Notes under the pieces: generated by a model
What the model was told of the DNA's origin: nothing
Database searches by the model: none
The model's input: only the letters and a program-made list of their open reading frames with translations
Translations under genes and position numbers: made by a program
Source: Azospirillum ramasamyi
Lineage (GTDB): Bacteria > Pseudomonadota > Alphaproteobacteria > Azospirillales > Azospirillaceae
DNA length: 64,000 nt
Reading direction: 5' to 3'
NCBI RefSeq assembly: GCF_003233655.1
Contig: NZ_CP029831.1
Location: 313,501-377,500, forward strand
Shown here: positions 7,131 through 16,878 of the stretch, in pieces
Numbering within the stretch: position 1 is the stretch's first letter
Layout: each line of letters opens with the position of its first letter

Positions 7131-10100
7131 ATGGACGGCATGCCGACGGGCCTGCGGGCGGAGCGCGATCCCGGCCAAACCCCCGACCGGATCGACCGCA
7201 GCTATCGCCTGGACGACCGCTACAGCCGCGCCGGGGGGCAGGTCTATCTGTCGGGGACGCAGGCGCTGGTCCGGCTGCTGCTGCTCCAGGCGGAGAGCGA
7301 CCGGCGGGCCGGGCTGAACACGGCGGGCTTCGTCAGCGGCTATCGCGGGTCGCCGCTGGGCGGGCTGGATCAGGCGCTGTGGCAGGCTCGCACGCATCTG
7401 GACGCCCATGCCATCCGCTTCGTCCCCGGCGTCAACGAGGATCTGGGCGCCACCGCCGTCATGGGGACCCAGCAGGTCGAATCCTCGGGCGAGGGCACCG
7501 TCGATGGCGTGTTCGGCATGTGGTACGGCAAGGGGCCGGGGGTGGACCGCTCCGGCGACGTGCTGAAACATGCCAACGCCTATGGCAGCTCGCCGCGCGG
7601 CGGGGTGCTGGCGGTGGCCGGCGACGACCATGGCTGCGTGTCGTCCAGCATGCCGCACCAGAGCGACCTCGCCATGATCGCATGGTCGATGCCGGTGCTG
7701 AACCCGGCGGGCATCCGCGACTATCTGGAGTTCGGGCTGTACGGCTATGCCCTGTCGCGCTTCTCCGGCGCCTGGGTCGGGTTCAAGGCGATCTCGGAAT
7801 CGGTGGAAAGCTCGGGCACCGTGCGGATTCCGGCGCTGGAGGGCGGCTTCCTGCCGGTGGAGTTCGATCCGCCGCCGGGGGGGCTGCATTACCGCTGGCC
7901 CGACCTGCCCAGCCTCGCCATCGAGGAACGGCTGGCCGCCAAGGTGGCGGCGGTGAAGGCCTTCGCCCGCGTCAACCGCATCGACCGGACGGTGTTGGGT
8001 AGGGGCGGCTGGCTGCGCATCGTCACCACCGGCAAGGCGCATCTCGACCTGATGGAGGCGCTGCGGCTGCTCGGCATCGGGCCGGCGGAGGCGGAGCGGA
8101 TCGGGCTGTCGGTCCACAAGATCGGGCTGTCCTGGCCGCTGGAGCCGGACTTCGCGCTCGCCGCCGCCCGCGGCGCCGACGAGGTGCTGGTGGTGGAGGA
8201 GAAGGCGCCGGTCGTCGAGGGGCAGTTGAAGGATCTGCTGTTCCACCTGCCGGCCGGGGAGAGGCCGCGCGCCGTGGTCGGCAAGACCGACGAGTTCGGC
8301 GCGCCGCTGCTGCCCGCCACCGGGGAACTGCGGCCCTGGATCGTCGCGCGGGCGCTGGTGGAGCGCATCCGCCACCGATTCCCGGAGAGGGACTTTTCGG
8401 CACGGCTGGCGGAGCTGCTGCCGGGGGAGGCTCCCGCCGCCCCTGCCCTGCCGCGCACGCCCTATTTCTGCTCCGGCTGTCCGCACAACAGCTCGACCAG
8501 GGTGCCGGAGGGCAGCAAGGCGATGGCCGGCATCGGCTGCCACTTCATGGCGTCGTGGATGGACCGCGACACGGTGGGCCTCAGCCAGATGGGCGGCGAG
8601 GGCGTCAGCTGGATCGGGCAGGCGCCGTTCAGCAAGCGGCCGCACATCTTCCAGAATCTGGGCGAGGGCACCTATTTCCATTCCGGCCTGCTGGCGATCC
8701 GGCAGGCGGTGGCCGCCAAGATCAACATCACCTACAAGATCCTGTTCAACGACGCCGTCGCCATGACCGGCGGCCAGCCGGTGGACGGCCCGATCTCCGT
8801 CGATGCCGTCACCCGCCAGCTGGCGGCGGAGGGCATCACCCGCATCGCCGTGGTCAGCGACGCGCCGGAGAAATACGACAGCCGGTCCGGGCTGGCGCCC
8901 TTCACCACGGTGCATCACCGCGAGGAACTGGACGCCGTGCAGCGCGAGATGCGCGAGATTCCCGGCGTCACCGCCATCGTCTATGAGCAGACCTGCGCGG
9001 CGGAGAAGCGGCGGCGGCGCAAGCGCGGCACCATGGCCGACCCGGCGCGGCGGATGGTCATCAACGATCTGGTCTGCGAAGGCTGCGGCGATTGCGGCAA
9101 GAAGTCGAACTGCCTGTCGGTGCAGCCGAAACACACAGAATTCGGGGTGAAGCGGCAGATCGACCAGTCCAGCTGCAACAAGGATTATTCCTGCGCCGAC
9201 GGCTTCTGCCCCAGCTTCGTCTCGGTGGTGGGCGGGTCTTTGCGCAAGCCGGACCCGGACAGGGTGGCCGCGCGCTTCGCCGCGGATCTGGCGGCGCTGC
9301 CGCTGCCGCGCTATGGCGCGAGGGAAGAATTGGCGGAGATCCTGATCGTCGGGGTCGGCGGCACCGGCGTCGTCACCATCGGCGCGGTGCTGGCGATGGC
9401 GGCGCATCTGGAGGGCAAGGCGTCCTCGGTGCTGGACTTCATGGGCTTCGCGCAGAAGGGCGGCGCGGTCTACAGCTATCTGCGGGTGGCGGGGGATGCG
9501 GCGCTGCTCCATCAGGCGCGGATCGACCCGAAGCGGGCGCAGCTGGTGCTGGCCTGCGACACGGTGGTCGCGGCCTCGCCCGACGCGCTGAAGACGGTGC
9601 GGCCGGGACGGACGCGGGTGGTGGCCAACGCCCATGTGGCGCCGACCGGGGCCTTCACCCGCGACGGCGCCAAGCTGCCGGATGCGGGGGCGCTGCTGCG
9701 CGCCCTGCGCCGGGCGGCGGGGGCCGAGCAGGTCGAGGTGGTGGACGCCAACCGGGTGGTCACCGCGCTGTTCGGCGACAGCATCCTCGCCAACGTCTTC
9801 CTGATGGGCGTCGCCTTCCAGAAGGGGCTGCTGCCGGTCGGGCTGGAGGCGCTGACCCGCGCCATCGAGCTGAACGGAACCGGCGTCGCCGCCAACCTGC
9901 GCGCCTTCGCCTTCGGCCGCCTCGCCGCGCACCGTCCGGAGGTTCTGGCGGGTCTGGGGGCGGAGGAGGAGGCGCAGACCCCCGATTTGGCCTCCGGCGA
10001 TCTCTCCGCCATCGTGGAGCGGCGGGCGGCTTTCCTGGCGGCGTATCAGGACCGCGCCTATGCCGAACGCTACCGCGCGCTGGTGGAGCGGGCGCGGCAG

Positions 10101-10649
10101 GCGGAGGACCGCGCGGCTCCCGGTTCGACCGCACTGGCGGAGGCGGTGGCGCGCGGCGCCTTCAAGCTGATGGCCTACAAGGACGAGTATGAGGTGGCGC
10201 GGCTGCACAGCGATCCGGCTTTCCGCAAAAGCCTGGACGAGCGGTTCGAGGGGGATTGGAAGCCGGTCTTCCACCTCGCCCCTCCCCTGCTGTCGCGCGA
10301 GACCAACGGACTTGGCGAGCCGCGCAAGATGGCGCTGGGCGCCTGGATCCTGCCGGTGTTCCGCGGGCTGGCGGCTTGCAAGCGGCTGCGCGGCACGGCG
10401 CTCGACCCGTTCGGCTATACGGCGGAGCGCAGGATGGAACGCGCGCTGATCGCCCGCTATGAGGCGACGGTGGCGGAGATCGCGGAACGGCTGTCGGCGG
10501 AAAGGCTCGCCACCGCGGTGGAGCTGGCGGCGCTGCCGCAGGAGATCCGCGGCTTCGGGCCGGTCAAGCAGCGCGCGTGGGAGGCGGTCGAGCCGCGCTG
10601 GCGGGCGCTGGAGGAGCAGATGCGGCGGGACGAGGCTCGGGCGGCGTGA
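7131..10649 (+). CDS. Indolepyruvate ferredoxin oxidoreductase, fused alpha-gamma
   Basis: This 1172-residue protein belongs to the fused IOR family, which oxidatively decarboxylates aryl-pyruvates such as indolepyruvate to acyl-CoA using thiamine diphosphate, Fe-S clusters and ferredoxin. The N-terminal pyrimidine-binding part starts around SGTQALVRLLLLQ. CSGCPHNSSTRVPEGSKA (near 446) precedes the TPP-binding region. A ferredoxin-like cluster motif CEGCGDCGKKSNC lies near 648, and the gamma domain begins with ILIVGVGGTGVVTIGAV near 738. The length is normal for the alpha-proteobacterial fusion. The ATG follows a GAGGGAACGAG ribosome site. It is the first high-GC gene after the island and is not in an operon. 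A link to aromatic amino-acid or indole-acetate metabolism is plausible but not shown. Confidence 0.93.
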   Translation: MDGMPTGLRAERDPGQTPDRIDRSYRLDDRYSRAGGQVYLSGTQALVRLLLLQAESDRRAGLNTAGFVSGYRGSPLGGLDQALWQARTHLDAHAIRFVPGVNEDLGATAVMGTQQVESSGEGTVDGVFGMWYGKGPGVDRSGDVLKHANAYGSSPRGGVLAVAGDDHGCVSSSMPHQSDLAMIAWSMPVLNPAGIRDYLEFGLYGYALSRFSGAWVGFKAISESVESSGTVRIPALEGGFLPVEFDPPPGGLHYRWPDLPSLAIEERLAAKVAAVKAFARVNRIDRTVLGRGGWLRIVTTGKAHLDLMEALRLLGIGPAEAERIGLSVHKIGLSWPLEPDFALAAARGADEVLVVEEKAPVVEGQLKDLLFHLPAGERPRAVVGKTDEFGAPLLPATGELRPWIVARALVERIRHRFPERDFSARLAELLPGEAPAAPALPRTPYFCSGCPHNSSTRVPEGSKAMAGIGCHFMASWMDRDTVGLSQMGGEGVSWIGQAPFSKRPHIFQNLGEGTYFHSGLLAIRQAVAAKINITYKILFNDAVAMTGGQPVDGPISVDAVTRQLAAEGITRIAVVSDAPEKYDSRSGLAPFTTVHHREELDAVQREMREIPGVTAIVYEQTCAAEKRRRRKRGTMADPARRMVINDLVCEGCGDCGKKSNCLSVQPKHTEFGVKRQIDQSSCNKDYSCADGFCPSFVSVVGGSLRKPDPDRVAARFAADLAALPLPRYGAREELAEILIVGVGGTGVVTIGAVLAMAAHLEGKASSVLDFMGFAQKGGAVYSYLRVAGDAALLHQARIDPKRAQLVLACDTVVAASPDALKTVRPGRTRVVANAHVAPTGAFTRDGAKLPDAGALLRALRRAAGAEQVEVVDANRVVTALFGDSILANVFLMGVAFQKGLLPVGLEALTRAIELNGTGVAANLRAFAFGRLAAHRPEVLAGLGAEEEAQTPDLASGDLSAIVERRAAFLAAYQDRAYAERYRALVERARQAEDRAAPGSTALAEAVARGAFKLMAYKDEYEVARLHSDPAFRKSLDERFEGDWKPVFHLAPPLLSRETNGLGEPRKMALGAWILPVFRGLAACKRLRGTALDPFGYTAERRMERALIARYEATVAEIAERLSAERLATAVELAALPQEIRGFGPVKQRAWEAVEPRWRALEEQMRRDEARAA

Positions 10650-10667
10650 GGCCGCCCGGCCTGCTCC

Positions 10668-11354
10668 CTACATGCCGTCGATGAGGTCGTGGGCCTCCAG
10701 CACCGTTTCCGGCAGGGTCAGCGTCAGCGCCTCGAACGGCGCCAGCAGGGCGCGGATGTTGGAGCCGACGCCGCAGACCCGGTAGTCCAGGCGGATCGCC
10801 TCGATCCGTTCCGGCAGCGTGCGCTTGCGGTCGCTGATCAGCTGCCATGCCAGCACGCAGCTGTTCTCGCCGTCCTGGGCGATGACGTAGTCGTAGTCGC
10901 CGTAGCGGTTGCGGCGGGCGCCGTCGGCGACCTTGACGCGCATGTCCGGGAATTCGCGCGTCGTCGTCTCGGTCAGCGTCTCCATGGTGTAGAGCGGGAC
11001 CGGGAAGACGCGCGGCGGCTGGACCAGGGCGCCGAACAGGCTGTCGGGCAGGGTCTGCACGTCCACCAACAGGCGGTTCTCGCCCGGCAGCACGGTGGGG
11101 TTGCCCAGCGCCACGATGTAGCTCTTGTAGACGGCGCCGGTGTCGCGCATGCGGGCGGCGACGATGGGGAAGTCGCGGCTGTCCGGCAGGGTGACCGGCA
11201 GCGCCGCCGGCTGGATGCGGCGCCAGGGGGTGGGCGCCTGGGTCGTGTTGTCGCGCACCCAGCCTGCGCAACCCGAGGTCAGCAGGGCGGCGGCCAGCGT
11301 CGCCAGCAGGAGGGCGCGGGCCATCGGAGTCTTGACCATGCGAGTCTCGGGCAT
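10668..11354 (-). CDS. bcsN: Cellulose biosynthesis protein BcsN, probable lipoprotein
   Basis: This is the last gene of the leftward cellulose operon. The start at 11354 is chosen because AAGGGAG lies just upstream; an in-frame ATG at 11375 has no such site. The N-terminus has a signal peptide ending in a lipobox (LLTSGC), suggesting a lipid-anchored envelope protein. The conserved-looking central segment contains RRNRYGDYDYVIAQDGENSC followed by VLAWQLI, which I associate with the BcsN family of alphaproteobacterial (Agrobacterium-type) cellulose operons. Its biochemical role is not established. With the chosen start its 5' end (11354) lies 10 bases after the TPR gene stop at 11365, consistent with co-transcription. 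Confidence 0.7.
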   Translation of the reverse strand: MPETRMVKTPMARALLLATLAAALLTSGCAGWVRDNTTQAPTPWRRIQPAALPVTLPDSRDFPIVAARMRDTGAVYKSYIVALGNPTVLPGENRLLVDVQTLPDSLFGALVQPPRVFPVPLYTMETLTETTTREFPDMRVKVADGARRNRYGDYDYVIAQDGENSCVLAWQLISDRKRTLPERIEAIRLDYRVCGVGSNIRALLAPFEALTLTLPETVLEAHDLIDGM

Positions 11355-11364
11355 CGGGGCTCCC

Positions 11365-13215
11365 TTACCAATCATGGTAGATCGTCTTCCAGGTGATGCT
11401 GACGCCTTCGCGCGATTCCTCGGTGCTCAGGCGGTCGTCGATGGCCTTGAACTGGTTGTAGGCCTCGTCGTAGCGCATCAGGTTGTAGAGCGCCCAGCCG
11501 CGCAGGATGCCGAGGTTGCGCGGTTCCGGCTCCAGCTCCTTGCGGGCGTCGAGCAGGCGCAGCACGTCGTGGTAGCGTTTGTCCTCCAGCGCCCGGTTGG
11601 CCTCGGTCGCCATCAGCGAGGCGCGGATTTCCGCCTTCTGCGCCGCCGTCATGTTGGCGCGGGGCAGGTCGCGGGCCAGACCGGCCACGTCGCCGGTCGC
11701 CAGACGGGCGATGGCCTGCCCGTAGGCGTTCTCCTGCGCCTGGGTCGCCGTCTGCGGCAGGCCGTTGGCCGACAGGTTGCGGCTGGGGATCTGCGTTCCG
11801 GCCGATGCACCGCCTGTCGATGCGCCGCCGGCCGACACACCGGCCTTGGCGGGCTCGCGCGCGGCCAGAACCTGCGCCTCGGCGAAGGCGGCCTCGGCCT
11901 CCGACGGGCGTTTCAGTTCCAGCAGGCACCAGCCGCGCTGCTGCAGCAGGGCGGCGGTCGGGCCGCTCCTGGCGATGGAGGCGCGGATGATGGCGATGCA
12001 GGAGGCATAGTCCTGGCGGGCCAGCGCCCGGTCCAGCTCGCTCGGCCCCTGCGGACCGCCGCGCCCGCCGGCCGGCCCGCGCGGCGGATCCACCGCCTTC
12101 AGCGCCTGATCGACACGGGTCGATTTGCCCTTCCACGGGGCGGCGGCGGCGCGGGCCTGCGGCTTATCGCCCAGACCGTTGTAGGCAAGCACCAGCCCTT
12201 CCGCCGCCCGGTCGGACGGCGACCAGTCGTTGGCCTGGGAGAACCAGCCCCGCGCCTCGGCGAAGTTCCTCTGCTTCTGGAAGTACCAGCCGAGCGCGAT
12301 GGCGCCGTCGGCGTCCTGCCTGTCGCGGACGACGCCCTGGACGCGCGACAGGTCGGCGGCGGACAGGGCGCCGGCCTTGCTCCCCGCGCTGGCGGCGCCG
12401 AGCCGCTCCAGCAGACGGCCGGTTTCGAGTTCGGCTTCGGCGCTGCGGACGGTGGAGTAATCCTCCCCCGTCGCCGGGTTGGCGGTGGCGCCGAGCGCCG
12501 TCAGCTCGCGCAGGCGGTCGGGGCTGAGATAGCGCGACGCCTTGAAGATGGTGTCGCGCCGCTCCTTGGCCTTGGGGCAGCTGGTGACGATGGTCTTGTA
12601 GGTCTCGAAGGCGCGGTCGGTCTGCTTCAGCTCGGCATAGGCCTCGGCAAGGCGCCACGCGTTGTCCAGCCGGTTGCAGGCCACCGCCTCGGGGTTGGCG
12701 GCGGCGGCGTCCACCACGTCCTGCCAGCGCTTGGTGTCGCTGGCCGAACGGAGGCGCCCGGCGCTCTCGGCGAGGTCGAGTTCCTGCAGCAGCTTGTCCG
12801 ACGGCTGCCAGGAGGGCGACTTGCGCCGCTGCTCGGCGATGGCGGCGCGCGCCTCCGCCACCTTGCCGGCCGATGCAAGATTCCAGAACGGGGTCTCGTC
12901 GATGCCGGGCGTGGTCGGCTGCGGCGCGAACAGATCCTTGGGCGGCTCCCAGGTCGGATCGAGGGCGCGCAGGCGGGCGATCTCCGCCTCCAGCCTTTCG
13001 CCGTCGCCGATGCGGGCGTAGTAGCGCAGCGCCGTCTCGTCCACCTTGCCGGCGGCGGGGGCGGAGCCGCTGCCGGGGGCCGGCGCCACCTCCACCGTCA
13101 CGCCGGGGGCGAGCGCGCGGCCGCCGCCATGCGACTGCGCCCAGGCATCGCTTCCGCCGCCGAGCGCGGCGATGCCGGCAAGAAGAAGGGTCGAAAGAAG
13201 GACGGGACGGGTCAC
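11365..13215 (-). CDS. TPR protein of the cellulose operon (BcsC/BcsK-like, no barrel)
   Basis: The 616-residue protein starts with GTG at 13215, overlapping the stop of the cellulase gene (GTGA). A signal peptide (LLSTLLLAGIAALGGGSDAWA) directs it to the periplasm. The rest is helical TPR-like sequence with repeated Ala/Leu/Trp patterns, for example ALGWYFQKQRNFAEARGWF and LLQQRGWCLLELKRPSEAEA. E. coli BcsC is far longer and ends in an outer-membrane porin barrel. This protein stops at TIYHDW with no barrel, as in the TPR proteins of Agrobacterium-type operons (named BcsK in some schemes). A scaffold role in cellulose export or organisation is inferred from position. An Ala/Gly-rich linker lies near residues 450-475. 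Confidence 0.75.
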   Translation of the reverse strand: MTRPVLLSTLLLAGIAALGGGSDAWAQSHGGGRALAPGVTVEVAPAPGSGSAPAAGKVDETALRYYARIGDGERLEAEIARLRALDPTWEPPKDLFAPQPTTPGIDETPFWNLASAGKVAEARAAIAEQRRKSPSWQPSDKLLQELDLAESAGRLRSASDTKRWQDVVDAAAANPEAVACNRLDNAWRLAEAYAELKQTDRAFETYKTIVTSCPKAKERRDTIFKASRYLSPDRLRELTALGATANPATGEDYSTVRSAEAELETGRLLERLGAASAGSKAGALSAADLSRVQGVVRDRQDADGAIALGWYFQKQRNFAEARGWFSQANDWSPSDRAAEGLVLAYNGLGDKPQARAAAAPWKGKSTRVDQALKAVDPPRGPAGGRGGPQGPSELDRALARQDYASCIAIIRASIARSGPTAALLQQRGWCLLELKRPSEAEAAFAEAQVLAAREPAKAGVSAGGASTGGASAGTQIPSRNLSANGLPQTATQAQENAYGQAIARLATGDVAGLARDLPRANMTAAQKAEIRASLMATEANRALEDKRYHDVLRLLDARKELEPEPRNLGILRGWALYNLMRYDEAYNQFKAIDDRLSTEESREGVSITWKTIYHDW

Positions 13216-14294
13216 GGGTCGATCCCCAGGCTCTGGGCCGCCAGCGCGGAGAGGTGGAACAGGGTGGTGGAGTAGTAATCCTCGTTGGCCGCCAGCGGCG
13301 GCACGGTCACCGCCTGGCCGGCGTCCACCCCGGTCCCGGCCAGACGGCAGGCCAGCCGGTAGACCGCGAGCATGCCGACGGAGGCCGCCACCTGCGTGGT
13401 GGTGCCGCCCGGCAGCGAGACGGTGGCGGGGACCGCCGATCCGCCGAACTTCGCCACCAGATCGGCATAGGGGCGGAAATAATAGGGATCGCGGTAGCCG
13501 TCCCAGGCCAGATAGAGCGGCACGCGCACGGCGTCGTAGCCATACTGCTTCCTGAAGCCGTCGGCGACGGTGACGGTGCCGGCGGCGTCCAGCGCCATCC
13601 AGTCCGGCGGCAGCTGGAACCCGCCGAAGCGCGCCTTCGACAGCAGGACCAGACCGGCGTCGGTCAGCCGGCCCCAGCGCTCCCCGCCGGGCAGGGCGGC
13701 GAAGGCGCGGATCGCCGGAAAGATCCAGTAGCTGGGATTGAGGACCAGCGTTTCGCCCTTGCGGAAGCCGTCGCGTCCCGGCAGCAGGACGGTCAGCCCG
13801 GCATGCTCCACCAGCACCCCGGCGTCCAGCGCCTTGACGATCGCGGCGGCGGCGGTGCGGTAGGCCTCCGTCTTCCACAGCTCGGCGGCGCGCAGCAGCG
13901 CCCAGGCGATCAGCATGTCGCCGTCGGACGCGTTGTTGCGGTCGGTGACGCCGCCGTCGGGCGCCCAGCGCCACGCCACCAGCCCGTCGTCACGCACCAT
14001 CAGCGTGCGCTGGGTCCAGCTCCACATCCGGTCGAAGGCGGCGCGGTCGCCCGCCGCCACGGCCAGCAGCATCCCGTAGCCCTGCCCTTCGGAATGGCTG
14101 ACGTCCTTGTTGCCGGTATCGACGATCCGCCCGTCCGGCCGCAGGAAGCGATCGGCATAGCGCCGCCATGCCGCCCCATCGAAGGGAGCATCGGAGGGCG
14201 CGGCAAGCGCGCCGGCCGGAAGTGCCGCCAGACCTGCCGCCGCCAATCCCAGGGCTGCCGTCCCGATCAGCACGTCACGCCGCGTTGGGGTCAT
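13212..14294 (-). CDS. bcsZ: GH8 endoglucanase of the cellulose operon
   Basis: The protein has 360 residues with a twin-arginine-like N-terminus (MTPTRRDVLIGTAALGLAAA) ending in ALA, so it is exported. The glycoside hydrolase family 8 fold is indicated by SHSEGQGYGMLLAV (near 64-77, containing the expected catalytic Glu), NNASDGDMLIAWALL (near 122-136) and YDAVRVPLYLAWDG. BcsZ trims beta-1,4-glucan in the periplasm and affects cellulose yield and packing. ATGA overlaps join it to bcsB upstream, and GTGA to the TPR gene downstream, so it is tightly co-translated. Confidence 0.92.
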   Translation of the reverse strand: MTPTRRDVLIGTAALGLAAAGLAALPAGALAAPSDAPFDGAAWRRYADRFLRPDGRIVDTGNKDVSHSEGQGYGMLLAVAAGDRAAFDRMWSWTQRTLMVRDDGLVAWRWAPDGGVTDRNNASDGDMLIAWALLRAAELWKTEAYRTAAAAIVKALDAGVLVEHAGLTVLLPGRDGFRKGETLVLNPSYWIFPAIRAFAALPGGERWGRLTDAGLVLLSKARFGGFQLPPDWMALDAAGTVTVADGFRKQYGYDAVRVPLYLAWDGYRDPYYFRPYADLVAKFGGSAVPATVSLPGGTTTQVAASVGMLAVYRLACRLAGTGVDAGQAVTVPPLAANEDYYSTTLFHLSALAAQSLGIDP

Positions 14295-16873
14295 GGCTCG
14301 CTCCGTTCGTGATGTCCATGCTTCAGCAGAAGACGCATGCTGACCGTCAGCACCACCGCCGTCCCCAGCAGCAGGGCGAACAGCAGTTCGAGCCGCTGCG
14401 ACAGGTTGCGGGCCAGGATCAGGATCAGGTTGCCGATGTCGAAGGGGGTGAGAATGATCTGGTAGGGGCGCGACGCCTCCAGCGTGGTGACGGCCGGCGC
14501 CGCGCTGCTCCACAGCGCCCCGCCGCCGTGCATCCTGTCCCACAGGCCGGCCTGCCCCAGGCTGCCCATGGCGCGGTCGATGGACCGGGTATCCGATGCG
14601 GTCAGCAGGGTCCAGGTCAGCGGATCGGCGCCGGGCGCCCGGTATTGCAGCAAGGCGGCCTCCGGCAGCTGGTCGGCATTCTCGGTCAGGGCGACGACGT
14701 CGACCGGCGCGTCCTCCACCGTCCAGTGGTTGACGTAGCGGGCGGCGGCGGCCATGGAGCGGCGGGCCCAGTCGGGAACCCAGCCGCCGGACGCGGACGC
14801 GCCGTCCTTGGCGTCGCCGGCCATCCGCTGCCAACGGTTCTGGGCGCCACCGTCGGCCGCCTGCGCCGTGCCGGCGACGCCGAAGGACGAGGGCGAGGGC
14901 GAGGGCGAGGCGCCGGGCCGCGCAAGGCCCGGACGGGGGGTGCCGGACCAGCCCAGCCGCAGCCGGTCGACCAGGGCGCGGCGGTCGGCATCCGCCATCG
15001 GCTCTCCCCGCGCATTGGCCTGGGCGATCAGGGCACCCGCCTCCAGCAGGCCGGCGAGACGGTCGGCCGGCAGGGGAGAAGAGGCGAAGACCGCCTGAGG
15101 CAGCGCCGCGACCGGGCCGACGATCAGCGCGTTGCCGTCCGGCGCGCCGCCCCAGCCGGTGTAGGGCACCACCGCCATCAGGTCGCCGGCCCGCTGCGCA
15201 AGCCGGGCGGTCAGGCTCCAGGCCGCGCCGAACCAGGCGGACTCGCGCCCGACGACCACGAGGTCGAAGGGGTCCGCCGGCTGCCCGCCGGCAAGGCCGC
15301 CATAGGGATAGGCGGTGTTGGCGAAGCCTTCCAGGCTGGGCAGGGTGACGAGGCGGGCGAAGCCGGGGATTTCGATGCTGGAGCTGTCGTGCAGGGTGAA
15401 GGACGGGCGCCGCACCGCGAAGACGCAGTCGGTGCCGCCGGCCGGCGGCAGCTCCGCCTCCACCTCGATCACGTTGGGGCCGGGGCGGAACATCGCCATC
15501 GGCAGCGGCATCTCGCCGTTGTCGATCACGCCGCTGGACCGTTTGTCGATCTCGATGGCGCCCGCCGGCTTGCCGTTCACCCGGACGTTCAGCACCGCTC
15601 CGGGGCCGAGGTTGCCCTCGAAGGCGGCGTCGATGTGGAACAGGATGGCGCGGTCGCCGACCGGGGCGAAGCCGGTGGGCAGGGTCAGGCCGAAGCGGCC
15701 GGCATAGCGGTAGCCGCTGTGCTGGACGGTCTGGAAGCCCAGTTCCGACAGGCGGTAGCGCCCCTCCGCCTGCACCGGCGGGTGCGGCAGGGGTGCCGGC
15801 GGGGCGGCGTCGGCGACGATCATCGCGCTCTGGGTCGGCAGCGGCCGGGAGAGGTCGGCCAGCCGCATCACCGCCTGATCGACCTCCTGCTGGGTGCGGC
15901 CGGAAGCGACGGCGACGAAGGCCCCGCCGCCTGGGCCGGGGAGCGGATAGACGGCCAGGAAGGGGCCGGTGATGGCGGCGGCCCGCGCCTCGCCCAGTAG
16001 CGGGGCGAGGCGGTCGCGGGTGCCGATCAGCACGTTCTTGCCGCCCGGCAGAGGGAGGGATTCCAGCACCGGCGCGCCGGACGCGCTGGAATCGGCGGGC
16101 TTGGAGGGCGGCTGGACCGGCACCGCCGTCACGCGCGGGGTCTGGTCGCCGCGCAGCAGGCCGTAGGACTGCGCCACCATGGCGCCCCAGCCGAGATGGT
16201 CGGCGTCGATCTCGCTGCCGGGATGGAGGATTGCCAGCGGTTCGCGCGCCCGGTCGGCGGCGACCAGAAGCTGCCGCATCATGGCGAGGTCGGGCTGGGG
16301 AACGCCGCCGTCCGACACCAGCGTCAGCGACGAGGCGGCGAGGTTCACCCGCGCCCACAGGTCGTAGGTGCCGCGCACCGTGCAGATGGCGCGGTGCTGC
16401 GCGTTGGTCTGGAAGACGATCTGGTTCTCGCCCGGCCGCATCAGGCTGGCCGGCAGGGTGATCGAGGCGTTGACCGGCCCGCGGAAGGCGGACAGCGGCA
16501 GGTCGGCCACCGGCGACCCGTTGATGTAGACCGACATCGATCCCTTTTCGGGCAGGATGTCGATGCCGTTCTCGTAGGTCAGCGCCAGGACGGCGGAGGT
16601 CAATCCGACAACCGGCGGCAGGACGGCGCGCAGGACGACCGTCTCCGTCTCGCCATGCAGGGTGACCTCCGGCTGGCCGTCGCGCAGGTTCGACAGGGGG
16701 ATCACCCGGCGATCCGCGGCATCGGCCGGCGCCGCCCAGCCGGTCGAGAGGGCAAGGCACAGGGACAGCAGGGCCAGAAGGCCCCTGACAGACCTCCAGG
16801 CGCCGGTGTCCCGAGCGCCGGTCGGGTTGCAGGCAGCCCTGGGGCCGCGGTTATCAATGCAGGAATGAGCCAT
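14291..16873 (-). CDS. bcsB: Cellulose synthase regulatory subunit BcsB
   Basis: This 860-residue periplasmic protein starts at 16873, five bases after the bcsA stop. A signal segment lies at about 29-53 (LLALLSLCLALSTGWAAPA). Two carbohydrate-binding-like and flavodoxin-like repeats follow, with VYINGSPVADLPLSAFRGPV and VRVNGKPAGAIEIDKR as paired motifs. A single C-terminal transmembrane helix near 830-853 (LFALLLGTAVVLTVSMRLLL) anchors it beside BcsA, as in the BcsA-BcsB complex, where it guides the glucan through the periplasm. There is a low-complexity Pro/Ser run near residue 658 (SPSPSPSSFG). Upstream in-frame ATG/GTG codons lie inside bcsA and were not used. Confidence 0.93.
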   Translation of the reverse strand: MAHSCIDNRGPRAACNPTGARDTGAWRSVRGLLALLSLCLALSTGWAAPADAADRRVIPLSNLRDGQPEVTLHGETETVVLRAVLPPVVGLTSAVLALTYENGIDILPEKGSMSVYINGSPVADLPLSAFRGPVNASITLPASLMRPGENQIVFQTNAQHRAICTVRGTYDLWARVNLAASSLTLVSDGGVPQPDLAMMRQLLVAADRAREPLAILHPGSEIDADHLGWGAMVAQSYGLLRGDQTPRVTAVPVQPPSKPADSSASGAPVLESLPLPGGKNVLIGTRDRLAPLLGEARAAAITGPFLAVYPLPGPGGGAFVAVASGRTQQEVDQAVMRLADLSRPLPTQSAMIVADAAPPAPLPHPPVQAEGRYRLSELGFQTVQHSGYRYAGRFGLTLPTGFAPVGDRAILFHIDAAFEGNLGPGAVLNVRVNGKPAGAIEIDKRSSGVIDNGEMPLPMAMFRPGPNVIEVEAELPPAGGTDCVFAVRRPSFTLHDSSSIEIPGFARLVTLPSLEGFANTAYPYGGLAGGQPADPFDLVVVGRESAWFGAAWSLTARLAQRAGDLMAVVPYTGWGGAPDGNALIVGPVAALPQAVFASSPLPADRLAGLLEAGALIAQANARGEPMADADRRALVDRLRLGWSGTPRPGLARPGASPSPSPSSFGVAGTAQAADGGAQNRWQRMAGDAKDGASASGGWVPDWARRSMAAAARYVNHWTVEDAPVDVVALTENADQLPEAALLQYRAPGADPLTWTLLTASDTRSIDRAMGSLGQAGLWDRMHGGGALWSSAAPAVTTLEASRPYQIILTPFDIGNLILILARNLSQRLELLFALLLGTAVVLTVSMRLLLKHGHHERSEP

Positions 16874-16878
16874 GGCCG

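Noticed and set aside
6966..10274. 1102-residue antisense ORF under the indolepyruvate oxidoreductase gene
   Set aside because: It is rich in Arg, His and Gln in the way typical of shadow frames in high-GC DNA; the sense frame has full family motifs.
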